Origin: Actinospineispora acaciae DSM 45401 | Lineage (GTDB): Bacteria > Actinomycetota > Actinomycetes > Mycobacteriales > Pseudonocardiaceae | Assembly: GCF_000620785.1 (NCBI RefSeq) | Contig: NZ_JIAI01000003.1 | Coordinates: forward strand, 124,001-188,000 | DNA: 64,000 nt | Direction: 5' to 3' | Part shown: positions 44,885 to 53,353 of the stretch, one piece after another | Numbering within the stretch: position 1 is the stretch's first letter | How the letters are laid out: the number at the start of each line of letters is the position of its first letter | Position numbers and translations under genes: made by a program | The notes under the pieces: model-generated | The model's database searches: none | What the model was told of the DNA's origin: nothing | What the model saw: only the letters and a program-made list of their open reading frames with translations

Positions 44885-46411
44885 ATGGCAAACGGGCAGG
44901 TCACGACGGGGTTGGCGGAGCTTGCGCCCGGCCCCGAGCTGGCTGCTGCCCTGGATGGGATCGATCTGTCCACAGTGTCGAACGGTGAGATTATCGCGGT
45001 GTTGCAGGCCCGCTCGCGGCAGCGCGCCCACGATGACGCCCGGTTCTTGGCGGTGGTGGCTGAGGTCGGCCGCCGCGACCCTTTCGCCGCCCTGGACGAG
45101 ATCGGGCGGTTGGGCGGGCCGGCGCGGTATGGCGCGGACGAAACCCGGCTGGCGTTGGCCTGGACGCGGCGGGCGGCGGAGGCCGAACACGACTTCGCCG
45201 AAGCGCTGACCTCTCAGCTACCGGCGGTGTGGGCGGCGTTGGATGTCGGGGAGATTGACCGCCCCAAGGCCCGCGCTTTCACCGACCATTTGGTAGGTCT
45301 GCCTGCTGCGGAGATTGAGCGGATCTGCCGTGCGCTGTTGCCGAAGGCCGGGGGGTTGACGTCGGGGCAGTTGCGGGCGCGGCTGGCGCGCATGGTCATC
45401 GCCGCCGACCCCGAGCGTGCCCGTGACCAATACGAGAAGGCCGTCACCGAGCGATCCGTGGTCGGGTATTTGAACCCGGATGGCACCGCCGTGATCACCG
45501 CCGACGGGCTGCCACCTGACGAGGCGGCAGCGGCGTGTGAACGGATCGACCGGTTGGCTCGCGCGGCGAAACGAGCCGGGCATCCCGGGCGGTTGGATCA
45601 GATCCGCGCGGATGTGTTCCTCGGGCTACTCAACGGCCGCTACGACCAGATGGACCGCGAGCAGATCATCGCCCACCTCCTGCACACCCACAGCGACGGT
45701 GCGGCCGTTCCCGCCGGCGTTGAGGTGCGGGTCGAGCTGGCCACCCTGCTCGGCCACAACGACCATCCTGGGGAGATCCCCGGCTGGGGGCCGCTGCACG
45801 CCCACCTCGCCCGCCACGTCGTCGCCCGCCAACGCCGCGCCGAATGGCGCTTTGCCATCACCAACCACACCGGCCACCTGATCTGCGGTGGCATCACCCG
45901 CCACCGACCCGCCGGCGTCCAGGACGGCGCCGACGGCGGGGTCGTCGAGCTGCACATCCCGGCCACCCTCTTGGCCAAGCTGGCCGCGAACCCGCCACCC
46001 GGCTGGGCCTCGGTGATCAGCGACCTGGCCCGCCAGTACGCCGCCTGGCCAGCCACCAAACGAGGGTTCGACCAGAAACCCGGGCGGCGGCTGCCCACCA
46101 CCGGGCTACGCCGACACACCCAAATCCGCGACCGCACCTGCCGCGGACCGGGCTGCCGCCTGTCGGCGATCAAAACGGAGTTCGACCACACCCGCGACTA
46201 TCGGTACGGCGGACCCACCATCGAGATCAACGGCGGTCATGTCTGCAACCACGACCATGACCTCAAAACGAAGGGAGGCTGGCGACTCGAACAACCCGAA
46301 CCCGGAACGTTTACCTGGATCAGCCCACTCGGACAAACCCACATAACCCAGGGCGAATCCGTCATCACCCCACTACTACCCGAGCCCGACGACGATCTAC
46401 CACCGTTCTGA
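44885..46411 (+). CDS. DUF222 / HNH endonuclease-like protein (13E12 family)
   Basis: 508 residues. The N-terminal DUF222 region is helical (TSQLPAVWAALDVGEIDRPKARAF, LPPDEAAAACERIDRLARAAK), and a C-terminal HNH motif lies near residues 410-465: CRGPGCRLSAIKTEFDHTRDYRYGGPTIEINGGHVCNHDHDLK, with CxxxxC for zinc. This family is abundant in actinobacteria and includes the 13E12 repeat proteins of mycobacteria, which are associated with mobile elements. The gene separates the two parts of the polysaccharide region. Whether the nuclease is active is unknown. Confidence 0.9.
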   Translation: MANGQVTTGLAELAPGPELAAALDGIDLSTVSNGEIIAVLQARSRQRAHDDARFLAVVAEVGRRDPFAALDEIGRLGGPARYGADETRLALAWTRRAAEAEHDFAEALTSQLPAVWAALDVGEIDRPKARAFTDHLVGLPAAEIERICRALLPKAGGLTSGQLRARLARMVIAADPERARDQYEKAVTERSVVGYLNPDGTAVITADGLPPDEAAAACERIDRLARAAKRAGHPGRLDQIRADVFLGLLNGRYDQMDREQIIAHLLHTHSDGAAVPAGVEVRVELATLLGHNDHPGEIPGWGPLHAHLARHVVARQRRAEWRFAITNHTGHLICGGITRHRPAGVQDGADGGVVELHIPATLLAKLAANPPPGWASVISDLARQYAAWPATKRGFDQKPGRRLPTTGLRRHTQIRDRTCRGPGCRLSAIKTEFDHTRDYRYGGPTIEINGGHVCNHDHDLKTKGGWRLEQPEPGTFTWISPLGQTHITQGESVITPLLPEPDDDLPPF

Positions 46412-46469
46412 GCGACGGGCTCATGAGCGGCGGACAAGGTGTACACAGCTGACGCACAGGCGGCGTTCC

Positions 46470-46475
46470 TACCTT
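46470..46475 (+). promoter_or_regulatory. -10 box TACCTT for a FemAB-like gene
   Basis: TACCTT ends six bases before GTG 46482 in the 70-nt gap after the HNH gene, with no ribosome-binding site. Confidence 0.45.
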
Positions 46476-46481
46476 GGGTGC

Positions 46482-47792
46482 GTGTCCACAGCCACGATCC
46501 GCGTGATCCGTCCGCTTCCCGTTACGACGGTTGTCGTGACCGACCGGCCCTCGGCCGCCGCAATGGCGGCGTGGGGGCGGCTGGTGGCCGAGACCCCGGG
46601 CGGTGACGTGGCGCAGCTCCCGGGGTGGGCCAGGTTGCGCGGCACGGTGGGGTTCGCGGCGCGGTACGTGTTCGTGTACGCGCGCGGCGAGGAGCACGGA
46701 CCCGAGGCGGACGGTGAGCTGGTCGGCGGCGCTCAGGTCCTGGAACGGCGGCTGCCGGGCCTGGGCCGTGTGGGGTATGTGCCGTATGGGCCGTTGGTCT
46801 CCGAGCGACTCAGTGGCCAGCCAGCGGTCCGCGCGGCCGTCGTCCGGGAGCTCGTCGACGCGCTGAGCGACATGGGGCGGGAGCGGCTGGGGATGCTGTT
46901 CGTGCAGCCGCCGCCGGGGGTCGACGCGGTCGGTGGAGGGCTGCTCGGGCGTGGGTTCCGGGTGTCCGACGCCGGTATCGCGCCGGGGCAGTCGCTGCGG
47001 CTGGACCTGCGCCAGGACACCGCGGCGCTGCGGGCGGGGCTGAGCAAGCGGCTGCGGACCTGGACCAACCGGTGGGAGTCACGGGGGGTTCGGGTACGGA
47101 CGGCCACGGTGGACGACCTGCCGACGGTGGCGCGGCTGGTGGCCCAGTCCGGCGAGCACCAGGGGTTCGCCGCGGTGGGCGACGGGTACCTGCGGACCTT
47201 GCTGACCGAGCTGCCGGGAGCCGTGGCGTTCATCGGGGAGCTGGACGGCGCGCCGGTGGCGGCCGCGATCTTCACCCGGTGCGCGGACACCGTCAAGCTG
47301 CGGTTCGCCGGCATGGACAGGGACGACGCGGTGGCCAAGCTCAACGTCCCGGCCGCCGTGCAGTGGCACGCCATCGGCTGGGCGCGGGCGGCCGGGGTGC
47401 GGTGGTTCGACTTCGGCGGCATCAGCCCGGAGGCGGCGGACCTGCTGGCCGACGGCGGGCGCCGGGACGGGCTGCGCGGGGTGGACAGGTTCAAGGCCGG
47501 GTTCGGCGGCGAGCTGTACCGCTACCCCCAGGCCGTCGAGCTCATCGCGGGGCGGATGACCAGGTTCGGCTACGACCTGTCCCGGCGGTGGCCGGCGGGG
47601 CGGCGGGCGATCGAGCTCGCCAAGGCCGCGTTGCGCACCGGGCGGCTGGGCAGGTCGGCGCCTGTCACTTCGGACACACCAGAACCATCTGTCACACCGA
47701 TCAGGTTCATCGGCGCGGTCCGGAGCGGATCTGGGCGTGGGGTTGAAACGCCGAACGGGGGGTCGCGCGATACACAGGGTGCCGGCCGCTGA
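46482..47792 (+). CDS. FemAB-like GNAT-fold aminoacyltransferase, paralog 1
   Basis: 436 residues with the double GNAT fold of FemABX/BioF2-like proteins. A first module has QLPGWARLRGTVGFAARYVFVYA and YVPYGPLVSERL; a second has SKRLRTWTNRWESRGVRVRTATVDDLPTVARL, PVAAAIFTRCADTVKLRFAGMD and FDFGGISPEAADL...GVDRFKAGFGGELYRYPQ. Such proteins use aminoacyl-tRNA to attach amino acids to amino sugars or peptides. It closely parallels the gene at 58928-60088 (same order of motifs). The acceptor could be an amino sugar of the polymer; that is inference. Confidence 0.83.
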   Translation: MSTATIRVIRPLPVTTVVVTDRPSAAAMAAWGRLVAETPGGDVAQLPGWARLRGTVGFAARYVFVYARGEEHGPEADGELVGGAQVLERRLPGLGRVGYVPYGPLVSERLSGQPAVRAAVVRELVDALSDMGRERLGMLFVQPPPGVDAVGGGLLGRGFRVSDAGIAPGQSLRLDLRQDTAALRAGLSKRLRTWTNRWESRGVRVRTATVDDLPTVARLVAQSGEHQGFAAVGDGYLRTLLTELPGAVAFIGELDGAPVAAAIFTRCADTVKLRFAGMDRDDAVAKLNVPAAVQWHAIGWARAAGVRWFDFGGISPEAADLLADGGRRDGLRGVDRFKAGFGGELYRYPQAVELIAGRMTRFGYDLSRRWPAGRRAIELAKAALRTGRLGRSAPVTSDTPEPSVTPIRFIGAVRSGSGRGVETPNGGSRDTQGAGR

Positions 47793-47877
47793 GCCATTGG
47801 GTTGAAGCACTCAGCCATTGGTGAGCCGCCGGTCCCGACCGACGTACCGACGAGCGATGAACCGAGGGTGGTCAGGC

Positions 47878-48090
47878 ATGTCCGAGCGGCGTTCGATGGG
47901 ATCCGGCGAGCTTCGGCTGGAGGAATGGCGTCCGTCGCCCGCCGACATCGCCGAGATCGGCGGCACCGGGGATCTGCTCGGCTCGCTGCGCGGCGTGCTG
48001 ATCGACTTCGTGCCCGCCCTGCCGTACACGTCGGTGCCGGCCCAGCGCACCACGCCCGAGGTCGCGGCGCGGCTGCGTGGCCACGGCTGA
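47878..48090 (+). CDS. Small protein of unknown function
   Basis: 70 codons with strong third-position GC bias and a good ribosome-binding site (GAGGGTGG, six bases before ATG 47878), so it is likely real. The product is SERRSMGSGELRLEEWRPS, a DIAEIGGTGDLLGSLRGVL stretch and a Thr/Pro-containing C-terminus. No signal peptide, cysteine or membrane helix. It lies between a FemAB-like gene and the convergent beta-helix gene, so a precursor or carrier role could be considered but nothing shows it. Confidence 0.6.
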   Translation: MSERRSMGSGELRLEEWRPSPADIAEIGGTGDLLGSLRGVLIDFVPALPYTSVPAQRTTPEVAARLRGHG

Positions 48091-48121
48091 CCAGCACGGT
48101 CACGGCCCGATCCGGGGCGGC

Positions 48122-49225
48122 TCAGCGCGACGAGCGGTTGCCCCGGGCCTGGACCGGCCGGGAGGCGGGGTCGGCCTCGTACGCCGGGCGGTCCACCAGC
48201 ATGACGTTGTCCAGGACGGCGCCGTCGGTGGAGCCGCCGGAGAGGTAGACCCCCCGGTACAGGTTCGGACCGGTGATCGTGTTGTCCCGGACGTCCACGT
48301 GCGGGTAGCCGTCCAGGCCCACCGCCTGCGCGCCGCCGACGTCGCAGCGGTTGCCCGCGAACGTGATCGCCCGCGTGTCGGCGGGCACCCCGGGGTTGCC
48401 GTGGCGCCCGGTGGCGATCAGGCACTGCTCGTCCACCCGCTCGCAGCGGTTGTCGGAGATCAGTACGTCGTAGCTGGGCGGGCCGTCCGAGGTGAAGGTC
48501 TGGAAGCAGTCCGGGTGCGGCGCCTCGTTCTCGGCGTAGCCGGCGGCCGAGATGTCGTGCACGGAGTTCTGGGTGATCCGGAGCTCGCTGCCGAAGAAGC
48601 GCACGCCGTCGGCGTCGGCGGCCTTGCGGCGCACCGACCCGCTGACCGCGTTGCCCCGCACGGTGATGCGCTGGCCGGACACCCAGATGCCGGTGCCGTC
48701 GGTGCCGTCCACCACGTTGGACTCGACGGCGCCGTCGGTGCAGTTGCAGGTGATGCCGCTCTGCCGGGCGTTGAGCACGTTGTTGTGGTGCGCGCGCAGC
48801 CCGGCGCCGCGCAGGCTCAGCCCGCCGCCGTCGCGCAGCGTGAACCCGGCCACCTCGACCTGGTCGGCGTGCACGCTCAGGTCCTGCACCTCGGCGCCGT
48901 CGGAGAGCACCCGGATCGGCTGGCCGGGCGCACCGGACCTGGTGATCCGCAGGTTCGCCGAGACCAGCCCGGGGCCGCCCAGGCACACCTGGTCCCCCGG
49001 CCGGGCGGTGTCCAGCGCCCGCTGCGCCACGCCCGGGTCGTCGATGAGCGCGCAGCCGCCCGGGGGCAGCGCGTTCTGCGGCGCCGGCGCCGGTCGGTTG
49101 GCCGGCACGCCGCCTCCGCTGGCGTTCGCGCCGGTACCGCCGCCGCAGCCGGCCAGCGCCACCGCGAGCACCCCCGCCAGCAACCCCGTCAGCAACACAG
49201 CCTGGGGCCTGGACCACACCGGCAC
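48122..49225 (-). CDS. Lipoprotein with right-handed parallel beta-helix
   Basis: 367 residues. A signal peptide with lipobox (LAVALAGC, Cys about residue 27) is followed by a Gly/Pro linker and then repeated short strands with Asn/Gly turns (RITRSGAPGQPI, VSGQRITVRGNAVSG, LRITQNSVHDI, VLISDNRCERVD), the pectate-lyase/NosD-like parallel beta-helix. It should be anchored outside the membrane and bind or cleave polysaccharide, for example as a lyase or epimerase acting on the uronic-acid polymer. GTG 49225 has GAGGGGAG before it. It is divergent from the FemAB-like gene at 49315. Confidence 0.85.
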   Translation of the reverse strand: MPVWSRPQAVLLTGLLAGVLAVALAGCGGGTGANASGGGVPANRPAPAPQNALPPGGCALIDDPGVAQRALDTARPGDQVCLGGPGLVSANLRITRSGAPGQPIRVLSDGAEVQDLSVHADQVEVAGFTLRDGGGLSLRGAGLRAHHNNVLNARQSGITCNCTDGAVESNVVDGTDGTGIWVSGQRITVRGNAVSGSVRRKAADADGVRFFGSELRITQNSVHDISAAGYAENEAPHPDCFQTFTSDGPPSYDVLISDNRCERVDEQCLIATGRHGNPGVPADTRAITFAGNRCDVGGAQAVGLDGYPHVDVRDNTITGPNLYRGVYLSGGSTDGAVLDNVMLVDRPAYEADPASRPVQARGNRSSR

Positions 49226-49314
49226 CGCGCTCCCCTCGTCGGGTCGTCTGGAGGCGACCGTGTATGTGAAGGCGACAGGGTATGCGAACGGCACCGGCCG
49301 GCCAGACAGGTATC

Positions 49315-50418
49315 GTGGCGGGCGGGACGCTCGCGGGGTCCAGTGATCATGTCAGAGCTCACGTCAAGGAGAGCACCGTCAACGCGATTCAGCGGGTAGA
49401 CCCCCGCACGGACCCCGGCTGGCAGCGGCTGGCGGGTGGACCGGCCGGCGGCCTGTTCACCTCGCCGCCCTGGATCCGGGCCGTCAGCGACAGCTACGAC
49501 TTCACCCCGGAGGCCCGGCTCTCGGTGTCCGACGCCGGCGAGCCGGTCGGCGGCTTCGCCTGGGTCACCGTCGACGACATCAGGGGCGAGCGGATCTCCA
49601 GCCTGCCGTTCTGCGACCGGGCCGACCCGATGGTGGTCGAACCGGGCGCCTGGGCCGGGCTGGCCGACGACGCGCTGGCCACCGGCACGCCGCTGACCAT
49701 GCGCTGCTTCTCGGACAACCCGGCGACCGCCGACCCCCGGCTGCGCGCCGTGGGCGAGGTGGCCTGGCACCACACGCCGCTGGCCGGCCTCACCGAGGAG
49801 GAGCTGTACAAGAAGATCAGCTCCACCTCCCGGCGCAACCTCAAGGCCGCCGACCGCAACGGCGTGACGGTCACCGCCAGCACCGAGCTGGACGCCGTGC
49901 ACACCTTCCACAAGCTGCACGTGGGGCTGCGCAAGCGCAAGTACCGGCTGCTGGCCCAGCCGGTGGAGTTCTTCGAGAAGATCTGGCAGCAGTTCACCGG
50001 CGAGGACGCGGTGATCACCCTGCTCGCCGAGGTCGACGGCGAGATCGCCGCCGGCGCGATGTACCTGGTCTGGGGCGACAAGCTGTACTACAAGTTCGGC
50101 GCCTCGCTGTCCGAGCACCTGCCCAAGCGCCCGAACGACGCGCTGTACTGGGCGGCGCTCAAGCTTGCCATGTCCCGGGGGCTGACCAGCGTGGACTGGG
50201 GCGTCTCCGACCTCGACCAGCCCGGGCTGGTGTCCTACAAGCGCAAGTGGGCGAGCGAGGAGCGCCGCGTCGTCACCCTGCGGGGCGGCCCGGACCCGAC
50301 GCCCAAGAGCGAGGTCGGCGCCATGCTCGGCGAGCTGACCAGGCTCTTCACCGAGGAGTCGGTGCCGGACGAGATCAGCACCCAGGCCGGCGCGCTTCTC
50401 TACCGTCACTTCTGTTGA
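49315..50418 (+). CDS. FemAB-like GNAT-fold aminoacyltransferase, paralog 2
   Basis: Up to 367 residues; the family-like region begins near nt 49381. Motifs: LFTSPPWIRAVSDSY, SSTSRRNLKAADRNGVTVTAS, KLHVGLRKRKYRLLAQP, AAGAMYLVWGDKLYYKFGAS and SVDWGVSDLDQPGLVSYKRKWASEE, matching lipid II:glycine glycyltransferase/FemAB-type proteins of polysaccharide clusters. The start is unclear: GTG 49315 is used, but the best ribosome-binding site (AAGGAG, 49366-49371) precedes a GTC at 49378, not a normal start codon. The UDP-sugar dehydrogenase gene follows by 38 nt. Confidence 0.83.
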   Translation: MAGGTLAGSSDHVRAHVKESTVNAIQRVDPRTDPGWQRLAGGPAGGLFTSPPWIRAVSDSYDFTPEARLSVSDAGEPVGGFAWVTVDDIRGERISSLPFCDRADPMVVEPGAWAGLADDALATGTPLTMRCFSDNPATADPRLRAVGEVAWHHTPLAGLTEEELYKKISSTSRRNLKAADRNGVTVTASTELDAVHTFHKLHVGLRKRKYRLLAQPVEFFEKIWQQFTGEDAVITLLAEVDGEIAAGAMYLVWGDKLYYKFGASLSEHLPKRPNDALYWAALKLAMSRGLTSVDWGVSDLDQPGLVSYKRKWASEERRVVTLRGGPDPTPKSEVGAMLGELTRLFTEESVPDEISTQAGALLYRHFC

Positions 50419-50455
50419 CAGGCATTCCACGAGTTTCGTGAGGGGTTCGTTCCAA

Positions 50456-51724
50456 ATGACACAGGACACACGCCGGGTGGTCATCCTCGGCCAGGGCTAC
50501 GTGGGGCTGCCGGTCGCGATGCGGGCCGTGGAGGTCGGCTTCGACGTGGTCGGCTTCGACGTGGCCAAGGACCGGGTGGACCGGCTGCGCCGGGGCGAGA
50601 CGTTCATCGACGACATCACCGACGCCGAGGTGGCCGCCGCGCTGGCCACCGGCCGCTACACCCCGTCCTACGACCCCGCCGACATGGCCGGCTTCGACGT
50701 GGCCGTCATCTCGGTGCCGACCCCGCTGCAGGACGGCGCGCCCGACCTGTCCTACATCGAGCGGGCCTCGGACACGCTGGCCCCGCACGTGAGCAAGGGC
50801 TGCTGCGTGATCCTGGAGTCCACCACGTACCCGGGGACCACCGAAGAGATCGTGGTCCCCCGGCTGGAGGGCGGCAGCGGGCTGCGCGCCGGCGAGGACT
50901 TCCAGGTCGGGTTCAGCCCGGAGCGGATCAACCCCGGCGACAAGGTGTACCGGCTGCAGAACACCCCGAAGATCGTGTCCGGGATCGACGAGGGCTCGCT
51001 GCGCGCGGTGTCGGAGTTCTTCGGCGCGCTGGTCGACGAGGTCGTGCCGGTGACAGGCACCAAGGAGGCCGAGCTGGCCAAGCTGCTGGAGAACACCTTC
51101 CGGCACGTCAACATCGCGCTGGTCAACGAGCTGGCGGTGTACTGCCACGGGATGGGCATCGACGTCTGGTCGGTGATCGACGCGGCGGCGAGCAAGCCGT
51201 TCGGCTTCATGAAATTCACCCCGGGACCCGGCGTCGGCGGGCACTGCCTGCCGATCGACCCGTCCTACCTGTCCTGGCAGGTGCGCCGCTCGCTGGGGCA
51301 GAGCTTCCGGTTCGTGGACATCGCCAACGACGTCAACGACCACATGCCCGACTACGTGGCCACCCGCGCCACCGCGCACCTCAACCGCGACCGCAAGGCC
51401 GTCAACGGCAGCACGATCCTGCTGATCGGGCTGGCCTACAAGCCGAACTCCGGCGACGCCCGCGAGTCCCCGGCCATCGCGGTGGCGAACCGGCTGCGCG
51501 ACCTGGGCGCGAACCTGCGCGCGGTCGACCCGCTGATCGACACCGAGCACGTGCCGTCCGGGATCGAGCTGGTGGACTGCACGGAGGCCGAGGTGACCGG
51601 CGCCGACCTGGTCATCGTGCTGACCGACCACGACGTGGTGGACTGGCCGCTGCTGGAGCGCCACGCGCAGAACGTGCTGGACACCCGCAACCGGCTGCGC
51701 AGCCCGTCGGTCGACCGGCTCTAA
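50456..51724 (+). CDS. UDP-N-acetyl-sugar 6-dehydrogenase, WbpA/WecC type
   Basis: 422 residues. The NAD-binding motif is GQGYVGLPVA (12-21) and the catalytic cysteine is Cys264 in GPGVGGHCLPIDPSYL; LESTTYPGTTEE and FSPERINPGD are characteristic of the UDP-GlcNAc/ManNAc dehydrogenase branch rather than UDP-glucose dehydrogenase. It oxidises C6 to the uronic acid. With the genes at 34927 and 36006 it would supply a 2,3-diamino uronic acid route, as WbpA-WbpB-WbpE. An in-frame GTG at 50438 is an alternative start. It is convergent with the ATP-grasp gene (4-nt overlap). Confidence 0.92.
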   Translation: MTQDTRRVVILGQGYVGLPVAMRAVEVGFDVVGFDVAKDRVDRLRRGETFIDDITDAEVAAALATGRYTPSYDPADMAGFDVAVISVPTPLQDGAPDLSYIERASDTLAPHVSKGCCVILESTTYPGTTEEIVVPRLEGGSGLRAGEDFQVGFSPERINPGDKVYRLQNTPKIVSGIDEGSLRAVSEFFGALVDEVVPVTGTKEAELAKLLENTFRHVNIALVNELAVYCHGMGIDVWSVIDAAASKPFGFMKFTPGPGVGGHCLPIDPSYLSWQVRRSLGQSFRFVDIANDVNDHMPDYVATRATAHLNRDRKAVNGSTILLIGLAYKPNSGDARESPAIAVANRLRDLGANLRAVDPLIDTEHVPSGIELVDCTEAEVTGADLVIVLTDHDVVDWPLLERHAQNVLDTRNRLRSPSVDRL

Positions 51725-52935
51725 CGAACCTTGGACGGGGTGAGCTGCTCGCGCGCGGACTTCGCCCCGGGTACCGGCACGGCGGCGGCCAGGGTCCGGA
51801 CCGTGTCCCAGGCGCGGACCCTGGCCGGCCCCTGGTCCTGGGAGTCCCAGACGGCCGCCACGTGCGGCGAGAGGTACGGGCGCAGGAACCGGCTCAGCGA
51901 GTAGTCGTCCCGGCGCAGGTAGGACGGCGCTTCCTTCAGGTCGCGGGTGATGTCGATCCAGTACAGGCCGCGCTGGTAGGGCGTCTGCACGGGCCGCTCG
52001 CCGTAGACCAGGTGGCGGTACTGCAGCCACGGGAAGTTGATCCCGGCGTGGTACGCCAGCGCCGCCGACAGGTTGTGCCGGGCGTTCACCTCGATGATCT
52101 TGTAGACGCCGTCCCGGGGGTCGCGCTTGAACTCGACGTTCGCGAACCCGTGGTAGCCCAGCGCGCGCAGCATGTCCCGGCCGGGGCCGAGCACGTCGGG
52201 CAGGTCCCTGGAGACGGCCACGCACGGCGAGCCGGTCTCGGCCGGGGAGTTCCTGATCTTCGCGGCGGTCATCTCCACCAGCGGCTCGCCGGCCCAGAAG
52301 TACGCGTTGTAGTTCGCCCCGCACAGCTCGTCGCCGGGGATCAGCTCCTGCAGGATCACCTCGAGGCCGGCGTCGTGCGCCTGCCGGTACTCCGCGACCG
52401 CGTGCGCCAGGCCGTCCACCCGCGTCCACTTGCGGCCGAACACCGCGTAGTAGCGGTGGCTGATGGTGGGCTTGAGCACGGCGGGGAACGGTGCCCGTGC
52501 GGCGTAGCGCTCGATGTCACCGACGCCGGCGACCGCGATGGTGGCCGGCGAGGGCACGCCGTTGCACTCCGCGAGCAGGTAGGTGTCGGACTTGTCCAGG
52601 CACACCCGCGCCACCCGGGCGTCCGGCGCGGCCACCACGTAGCCGGCCCGCACCAGGGCGGCGGCGTTGCTGGACACGGCGGCCAGCGCCTGGTCCGAGC
52701 TGGGCACCAGCATCGCCTTCGGGTACCGCGCGGCCAGCCGGACCAGGAACGCCACGAACCTGGCCTCCTCGGCCTCCGGGTGCGGGCAGTCCACCAGCTC
52801 CCGGACGAACTTGGACGCCTGACCCATGTCCCGCTTGTGGTACCGGGCCACGACCACCGGAACGCCCCTCGAACCGAGCGCCCGGATGACCGCGAGCCCG
52901 GGGGTATAGGCCCCCACCACAACCACAGGCCTCAT
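51721..52935 (-). CDS. ATP-grasp ligase, paralog 1
   Basis: 404 residues. An N-terminal Rossmann-like part (VVVVGAYTPGLAVIRALGSRGVPVVVARY) and an ATP-grasp core follow each other: LDKSDTYLLAECNGVPSPATIAV, PAVLKPTISHRYYAVFG, VILQELIPGDE, GFANVEFKRDPRDGVYKIIEVNARHN, the last giving the Mg-binding Glu/Asn. Such enzymes join a carboxylate to an amine through an acyl-phosphate. It is related to the second ATP-grasp at 61168 (shared ANVEFKRDPRDG). ATG 52935 is chosen since GGAGGG is nine bases upstream; ATG 52944 is too close to it. Its substrates may be the amino sugar or a peptide. Confidence 0.86.
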   Translation of the reverse strand: MRPVVVVGAYTPGLAVIRALGSRGVPVVVARYHKRDMGQASKFVRELVDCPHPEAEEARFVAFLVRLAARYPKAMLVPSSDQALAAVSSNAAALVRAGYVVAAPDARVARVCLDKSDTYLLAECNGVPSPATIAVAGVGDIERYAARAPFPAVLKPTISHRYYAVFGRKWTRVDGLAHAVAEYRQAHDAGLEVILQELIPGDELCGANYNAYFWAGEPLVEMTAAKIRNSPAETGSPCVAVSRDLPDVLGPGRDMLRALGYHGFANVEFKRDPRDGVYKIIEVNARHNLSAALAYHAGINFPWLQYRHLVYGERPVQTPYQRGLYWIDITRDLKEAPSYLRRDDYSLSRFLRPYLSPHVAAVWDSQDQGPARVRAWDTVRTLAAAVPVPGAKSAREQLTPSKVR

Positions 52936-53353
52936 GAACCGCATCCCTCCCCGCCGAGTCGGTTCGACTCCACCGGCCGGACGCGCTCCGGGCCTTCGGG
53001 TGGCCGTCAGCGGCAACCATCGGCTGTCAGCGGACCGACCGTTATCAAGCAGGAACCGAGCGTACGTGACCCCTGTGATAACAGTTTCGGCCGCCCGCCG
53101 CGCGCTGAGCTGGGTGAACTCGCGCGCGGCCGTGAGAAGCCGCTCAGCCTCGCTGCGCCGTCTCACCCAACGTCACACCCATTCCCCGACCGCTGCTCCA
53201 TCCAGCCCGCATTTCACACGGAATTGCGGCAACTGGGTCCACAGCGTGGCGCCTGACGGCGAGATGGCGGAGAAACGTACCTCATCGGGTGGGTGGACCT
53301 TGAAAAGTTCCGCCACCATGCGTGTTGGTCGGCGGTGCGGGCGCTCGGCCGGG
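52936..53353. other. Intergenic region upstream of the ATP-grasp gene
   Basis: 418 nt with lower GC bias. It holds the ATP-grasp ribosome-binding site, an inverted repeat GTTATCA/TGATAAC (53041-53047 and 53076-53082), and a minus-strand 48-codon open frame (53173-53319, starting MVAELFKVHPPDE) with weaker codon bias and no Shine-Dalgarno site. I do not call this frame as a gene. No RNA gene is recognised. Confidence 0.4.

Noticed and set aside
44885-46411. HNH protein as a homing endonuclease or defence nuclease
   Set aside because: DUF222/HNH proteins are numerous in actinobacteria and nothing here (no intron, intein or defence partner) shows such a role.
53041-53082. GTTATCA/TGATAAC inverted repeat upstream of ATP-grasp paralog 1
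   Set aside because: Arms are only 7 bp and 28 nt apart; could be chance. Noted in the intergenic entry but not called as an operator.
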